64,000 nucleotides of DNA, taken from NCBI GenBank assembly GCA_022113835.1, contig JAILWY010000005.1, positions 3,738,501 to 3,802,500 on the forward strand, in the 5' to 3' direction. Shown here one piece after another: positions 59,866-64,000 of this stretch (its first letter is position 1; each line of letters opens with the position of its first letter). The position numbers and the translations under genes are program-made. The notes beneath the pieces were generated by a model. The model saw only the letters and a program-made list of their open reading frames with translations, did no database searches and was not told where the DNA came from. Source of the stretch: Atopsyche davidsoni (lineage: Eukaryota; Arthropoda; Insecta; Trichoptera; Hydrobiosidae).

Positions 59866-60201
59866 TTACTAATATGATTAGGCACATTAGTTCACACATA
59901 GAAGATGATTAAAGAAATTCTCAGAAAAATAACATCGTGATTTGTGTCCCCACATCCCCAGGCTTACATGGCCGGTGTACTGACCATTGTACTAACGAAC
60001 CACATCCATAGGCACATTGGTTCATATGTAGAGTATGATTGTTAAAAATTCTCGATGAATAAATGTGGTTCGTTAGTACAATGGTCAGTACACCGGCCAT
60101 GTAAGCCTGGGGATGTGGAGACACAAATCACGATGATATTTTTCTGAGAATTTCTTTTATCGTCTTCTATGTGTGAACTAATGTGCCTAATCATATTAGT
60201 A
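59866..60201. mobile_element. Long hairpin element of the TTACTAATATGATTAGGCAC family with two tRNA-like copies
   Basis: Left arm 59866-60003 and right arm 60064-60201 (138 bp each) are nearly perfect reverse complements. The 60-bp centre matches the left interior of the 33-kb copy. In the right arm the tRNA-like part has a perfect D stem (GTAC 60076-60079 with 60088-60091) and anticodon-type loop CATGTAA (60098-60104). Its B box is lost (GTGGAGACACAAATC). The left arm holds the same sequence inverted. It would fold into a long double-stranded RNA if transcribed. Confidence 0.9.
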
Positions 60202-61068
60202 TTAATATATAGAGACTCACCTTACAGAAAGAAATGACGCATTTACATAACTATTCGAATTGCAATAGCAGGTCATTCAAGTGATTGTTATTCTAAATGG
60301 ATGGTAAAAACTCTACACTTTCCTTAATGACGCATTTGTACTCAGAGGTCCACTGAAAACAACTATGCAACCAGTCAGTAATTTATAATCATCCGATGGT
60401 TTATGATATTAAAACTAAATTTACTTCGTCATGGTTAAGAGCAAAACCTGCAACTAATATTTTTCCACTTTTTATTTAAATAAACACTTAATTATTTAAC
60501 ATAAACTGTGGACAAGGTAACGATACTCCTTCAAGTCATGCAACTAATCAAAGCACATCCCAAAGAAATGTAGCTATGCTGAGCACAAAAACTCTCATCA
60601 TTACTGATTTTCAAATCTACAACTTAGATTAATAGGCCGTGACACTCAACGATCGCATAATTTATAAAGCCTTTTATTCTAACAGCTGTCAATGAAGCTG
60701 AATGAATACTGATTGCCGACATCCGGTTACTGATACGGCACGCCTGAAGAATAAGTATGCCAAAAGTACTTATAAATTAATTATTATTAAATTTATAAAT
60801 ATTAAATTATTACTTCACAGGCGGTAGACATCAAAACTCCCATAATTTGAAAATGCGTAGTCTTTAGCTTCACTATTCAATAGAGTAGTAGAGTAGAGTA
60901 GAATAGAGTAGTATTTTAGTATGATAGAATATAATTTATTTTCATCTCCGGTATGTGCGTTGTTGTAAATAGAAGACTCTCTTCGAAGGATTTTTCTATT
61001 TTATGAATTGAAGGACCACTTGTAAAATTAAAAAATTAAAATAAAATACTAGAAAAAGCATTGCTCTA
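60202..61068. other. AT-rich spacer with short GAGTA-type tandem
   Basis: AT-rich DNA. At 60880-60915 AGAGTAGTAGAGTAGAGTAG forms a small imperfect tandem. Nothing else recognised. Confidence 0.5.
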
Positions 61069-61120
61069 CCTGAAATCGAGCTCAGGACCAATGATATAGT
61101 TTAATACTGCTTCGATTAAC
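61069..61120 (-). repeat. Possible tRNA-derived SINE-like fragment
   Basis: On the minus strand GCGTTAATCGAAGCAGT could be an A-box region and GAGCTCGATTTCAGG a B box. The arms are poorly kept, so this is a weak call. Confidence 0.3.
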
Positions 61121-63333
61121 GCAGACACACAAACGACTAAAATCATGATTACATTTTTTTTTTAGCAAACCGATTTAAAATAACCGAATTTCGCACGGGA
61201 ACTCCAACATGCCGGAGACTTATCTCAATTTAATTCACAATGAGACTTAGCAAATCAATTTAGGACGCGACATACCAATTACATTATAATATTTCACGAA
61301 TCGTAACAAAATAAGAAGCAGCCGAAGAAGCCGAACAATCGAAGCGAAGTTCCGAGAAGCGGCGGTGCTGTTCAACCCGTCACTTCTATTTACTTACGGC
61401 AAAACGTAGTTAGTTAGTCGATCATTATGCCGGCGATTATCCACGCTGACCCTGTAACGGTCGGCCATCTTGTCCAACATCATTTTTTTCTCGCAGGCAG
61501 AGGATGATTCAAATTATGCTTGGTGTTTTTTTGCTTGCGAGCTATCGGTTTTATTTTCTTAGCGTCAATTTGCAGAAGTCACAGAATAATTGGTGCGGAA
61601 TTCAGCTCTGGTATTTGAAGCCAATTTGTCAAAATAAGGAAGGTGTAGCCGTGAATAATCTAGATAATTGCTTTGGTTTGTTGCATCTTTATTTTACAGT
61701 TGTTTGAAAATAAACAAAGAATATATATTAGATAGCATAAAGAAGTTATAGAACCCCCGAAAATGACACCAGTACTAAAAAAGTGGAACAAGGTAACTTC
61801 CAGTATGATCTACACAGTTATACTATCCTAACTTTGGGTTTGGAGGCAATTCAAAAGCCTAGAAGCGCTTCACAACCATAGCAGGGATTCCCGGCATCCT
61901 CTGCTAATGTACTTAATATGCTGCAATACCTTAGAAAGGCATGGAGCATCCTGCTGTACAAGTGTGATTGTACATACCTATAAGTACTCGACGGATTCTT
62001 GACCCAAAGATCTAATGTACACACCGTGAAGTGAAATCCTTAAAGACACGCTTATGAGTACTGACCAATCATAAATTTACCTTGATTGTGTTTTTTGAAA
62101 ATAATGTAATTATCTATGCATAATTTACCGTAAAACTTAAAACTTTAAATTATTCTAAAACTTTCTGTTGTCTCAAGTTGTAAACTTCTGATGATTTTTA
62201 ACATATAAATCCAAAGCGCGTGATCAGCTTTCGTAAATAATCATGTCTCTGCATCACTGAATGTCCACCGAAGCGACCACCGAGCGATTACACCAATAAT
62301 CTTAACAGGAACCTTAAAAAACTATATAACCCATTTCTTAAAAAAAAAAAATTTATTTATATATTTATAGTAATTTTTTGAGAATCTTGTGATATGTAAA
62401 ACAACATCGGAAAAAAATAAATATGCGTTGTTAATTTTGTAACGTCTGTATATCGGATGTATTCCAAGTATCTGAAACCGGAGAAGCAAGCGAACACACT
62501 GTACCATTGTCGAACACAAACGCACCCTAATAGCGGCTACCGCACTCACGGCTATAATGAATACTCTGACGGCGGACAAAAAGTCCGTTTCGCAGTCTGC
62601 GACTAGTTTGGACCATGATTTTCAAATTAACAAGCCCACAGACGAAGGATTCCGAGAAATCAAAGGGGTACACCAGCCCAGCCCGGCGCGGTCCGGCTCC
62701 GGCTCCGAGAGCAGTCGGCCTATTGTCGGCCACTACAGAAGTGCTGGCTTACAATAAGATGTAGCGGTTTTAATTTGAATGCATTTTCTAAGCTTTGGCT
62801 TTTAACTGTTCTTTGAATTTTATTATTAATTAATTTGTCTTAATCATGTTCATTTTCTGAAGTTATTCATCGCTTACTACTCATGTCAAATCAAACATAA
62901 TTGTGCCTTCAATAACAGCTATGATTAACTACTGTATTCGAGGCTTTCCGATTTCGTGTAAATGATACAAACATATTTATATTTCTTTGATGAATAGTTA
63001 TGCGTTTGATGCGTTTAAACCACAAGTGAAAGATATTCAGCCTATAATATTCAGCCTATACGAATCTATAAACTACTTTACTTTATAAGGGAAGTCGCAA
63101 GTCTGATATGGAAGCAGTTTAAAGCAATAGTGGTTATGTTCGGTCCCGGATATGGATCCTTGTATTTGATAATTATATTAAAATCATAAATTACCTCCAG
63201 GATCAAAGATAAATAGAACCTATCGAGATCTTTTTGATACAGGTTTTCATTGGTCTCCCAATAAGAAATTAAAAAATTAAAATGTTCAAGACTGCTTCAA
63301 TAAATTTTAAAGCTGCCTAATGTTATATAAAGG
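61121..63333. other. AT-rich DNA with GC-rich patches
   Basis: Richer patches lie at about 61315-61380, 61430-61470 and 62635-62760 (CAGCCCGGCGCGGTCCGGCT). Frames on either strand at 62527-62757 follow the last patch and match nothing known. The rest is AT-rich. Confidence 0.4.
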
Positions 63334-63531
63334 TTGTCGCCATTTTTGCAGTAAAGTTTTGGGAACACCAGCTGATAGTTTAAGGTTAGTAAAAATGGAG
63401 CGTTACGCGATAGAACAACGTGTCTTCACTATTGAACAATACTTCAAAAATAATGAAAGCTTGGCAGCCTTTTAAAACTTTACTGCAAAAATGGCGACAA
63501 ATTCAAATCTTGCGTTAATTTTGCGACACCC
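63334..63531 (+). mobile_element. Mariner/Tc1-superfamily deletion derivative
   Basis: A perfect 27-bp inverted repeat, TTGTCGCCATTTTTGCAGTA.. (63334-63360) against 63474-63500, surrounds the start of a transposase frame. The outer right terminus (63501-63531, ending TTAATTTTGCGACACCC before TA) matches the ends of the 138-bp MITE at 10405. The corresponding outer left terminus is missing. Confidence 0.75.
63395..63475 (+). pseudogene. Transposase N-terminal start fragment (26 residues)
   Basis: ATG at 63395 opens MERYAIEQRVFTIEQYFKNN, then ESLAAF and a TAA. An opening MER-Y-x-IEQR-V-x-I-x-x-Y-F/Y-x-N-x-ES-L/A-A is typical of the first helix of the DNA-binding domain in one branch of mariner/Tc1-superfamily transposases. 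The frame is cut where the right inverted-repeat arm begins (63474), so everything after the first helix has been deleted. It is the same superfamily as the 58.5-kb pseudogene but belongs to the GGGTGTCSCAAAATTAACG-ended group. Confidence 0.7.
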
Positions 63532-64000
63532 TATATATATTTTTTGGCTGAGCAATGTCACAAATTCTATGTAACGTAACTGTGAGTGATGCAAATATGA
63601 AAAATGCGTTAAAAGGATATGCTAATGTATTGTGGAAGAAACACTTACGTAACGTGTTTGATGAATCGATATCTATTTGCGTGCTCGGGCCGGTAATGTC
63701 CCGCGGAGACAGGCGGGAGTGATTTCGGGGCCGACACCCCCCGTGATCTCACGTGTTGCAATAGAGCCTTCCTCTGGGGCGCTGATCGCAACCCCGCGCA
63801 GAGATTTCCTCCGGGCGATTTAACAGAAAAATGGCCTGGAAATGAATCTGAAATGTTACCTTTTTTGCGAATCATATTGCCTTGTATGACAGAACTTTGG
63901 AAAAACAATTTTATGTGAAGTACAATGTATTTATATATATATACATTTTTTGTGAATAATACCAAATTATTTACCATAGAGCCTGTAGTACATATAAGCA
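63532..64000. other. Spacer with GC-rich patch
   Basis: A GC-rich patch lies at about 63680-63800 (CCGCGGAGACAGGCGGGAG, CGACACCCCCCGTG) inside an anonymous minus-strand frame (63645-63977). The rest is AT-rich up to the window end. Confidence 0.4.

Noticed and set aside
1..64000. Conserved microRNA, snRNA, 5S or other rRNA genes
   Set aside because: I looked by eye for well-known insect microRNA mature sequences (let-7, miR-1, bantam, miR-184, miR-276 and others) and for U2, U6 and 5S cores and found none. A covariance-model search would be needed to be certain.
1..64000. CRISPR array, bacterial operon or phage region
   Set aside because: No regularly spaced identical direct repeats with unique spacers and no dense coding; composition and transposon types are those of an animal nuclear genome.

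Overview
The window looks like gene-poor intergenic or intronic DNA from an animal nuclear genome, most likely an insect or other arthropod. The evidence is strongly AT-rich DNA with scattered short CpG/GC-rich patches, and many small decayed DNA transposons of the Tigger/pogo-like, mariner-like, piggyBac-like and hAT-like classes, plus tRNA-derived SINE-like pieces and (TA)n microsatellites. I cannot assign the order or species from the sequence alone. I found no intact host protein gene, rRNA gene, functional tRNA gene or CRISPR array. Almost all open frames are short, lie in repeat or low-complexity DNA, and match no family I recognise.

The supported content is mobile DNA. (1) A Tigger/pogo-like MITE family (terminal repeat CAGTAATACCCCGCTTTACG, TA target) is present five times: 1-259, 1679-2190, 9442-9834, 36971-37381 and 46493-47166. 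The last copy is split by a TTAA-targeted insertion carrying a perfect 20-bp palindrome. (2) A repeat with a CTGATGA...GAAAC core, faintly like a hammerhead ribozyme, occurs at about 0.5, 12.2, 14.9, 24.9 and 50.9 kb. (3) Two piggyBac-like remnants (12.58 and 24.31 kb) keep part of the transposase N-terminus. They sit inside a roughly 660-bp block duplicated in inverted orientation about 12 kb apart. (4) Mariner/Tc1-superfamily material occurs at 10.4 kb (a 138-bp MITE), 58.5-59.3 kb (a broken transposase with an internal tandem duplication of its C-terminus) and 63.3-63.5 kb (a start-codon fragment inside an inverted repeat). (5) hAT-like elements lie at 18.8, 32.5 (flanked by GATTATA) and 53.6 kb (7/8 matching target duplication).

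The most unusual family combines DNA-transposon-like terminal inverted repeats (TTACTAATATGATTAGGCAC) with a tRNA-like body. The 33.2-kb copy keeps the D, anticodon and T arms. The 25.6-kb copy is a plain foldback without the tRNA-like body. The 59.9-kb copy is a hairpin with two 138-bp arms, each carrying the tRNA-like sequence. A separate foldback at 25.85-26.26 kb has a 14-bp perfect hairpin.

Between the repeats lie long AT-rich stretches with no recognisable function and about twenty GC-rich patches. Notable patches hold a run of C-tracts with G-quadruplex potential on the minus strand (32.33 kb), a (GCGGTG)n tract (47.37 kb), a 21-bp minisatellite (54.44 kb) and a 12-bp GC-rich hairpin (6.10 kb). 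The patches could be regulatory or first-exon sequence of a host gene, but nothing in the window proves this. A degenerate tandem array with a period of about 137 bp lies at 1.0-1.54 kb.
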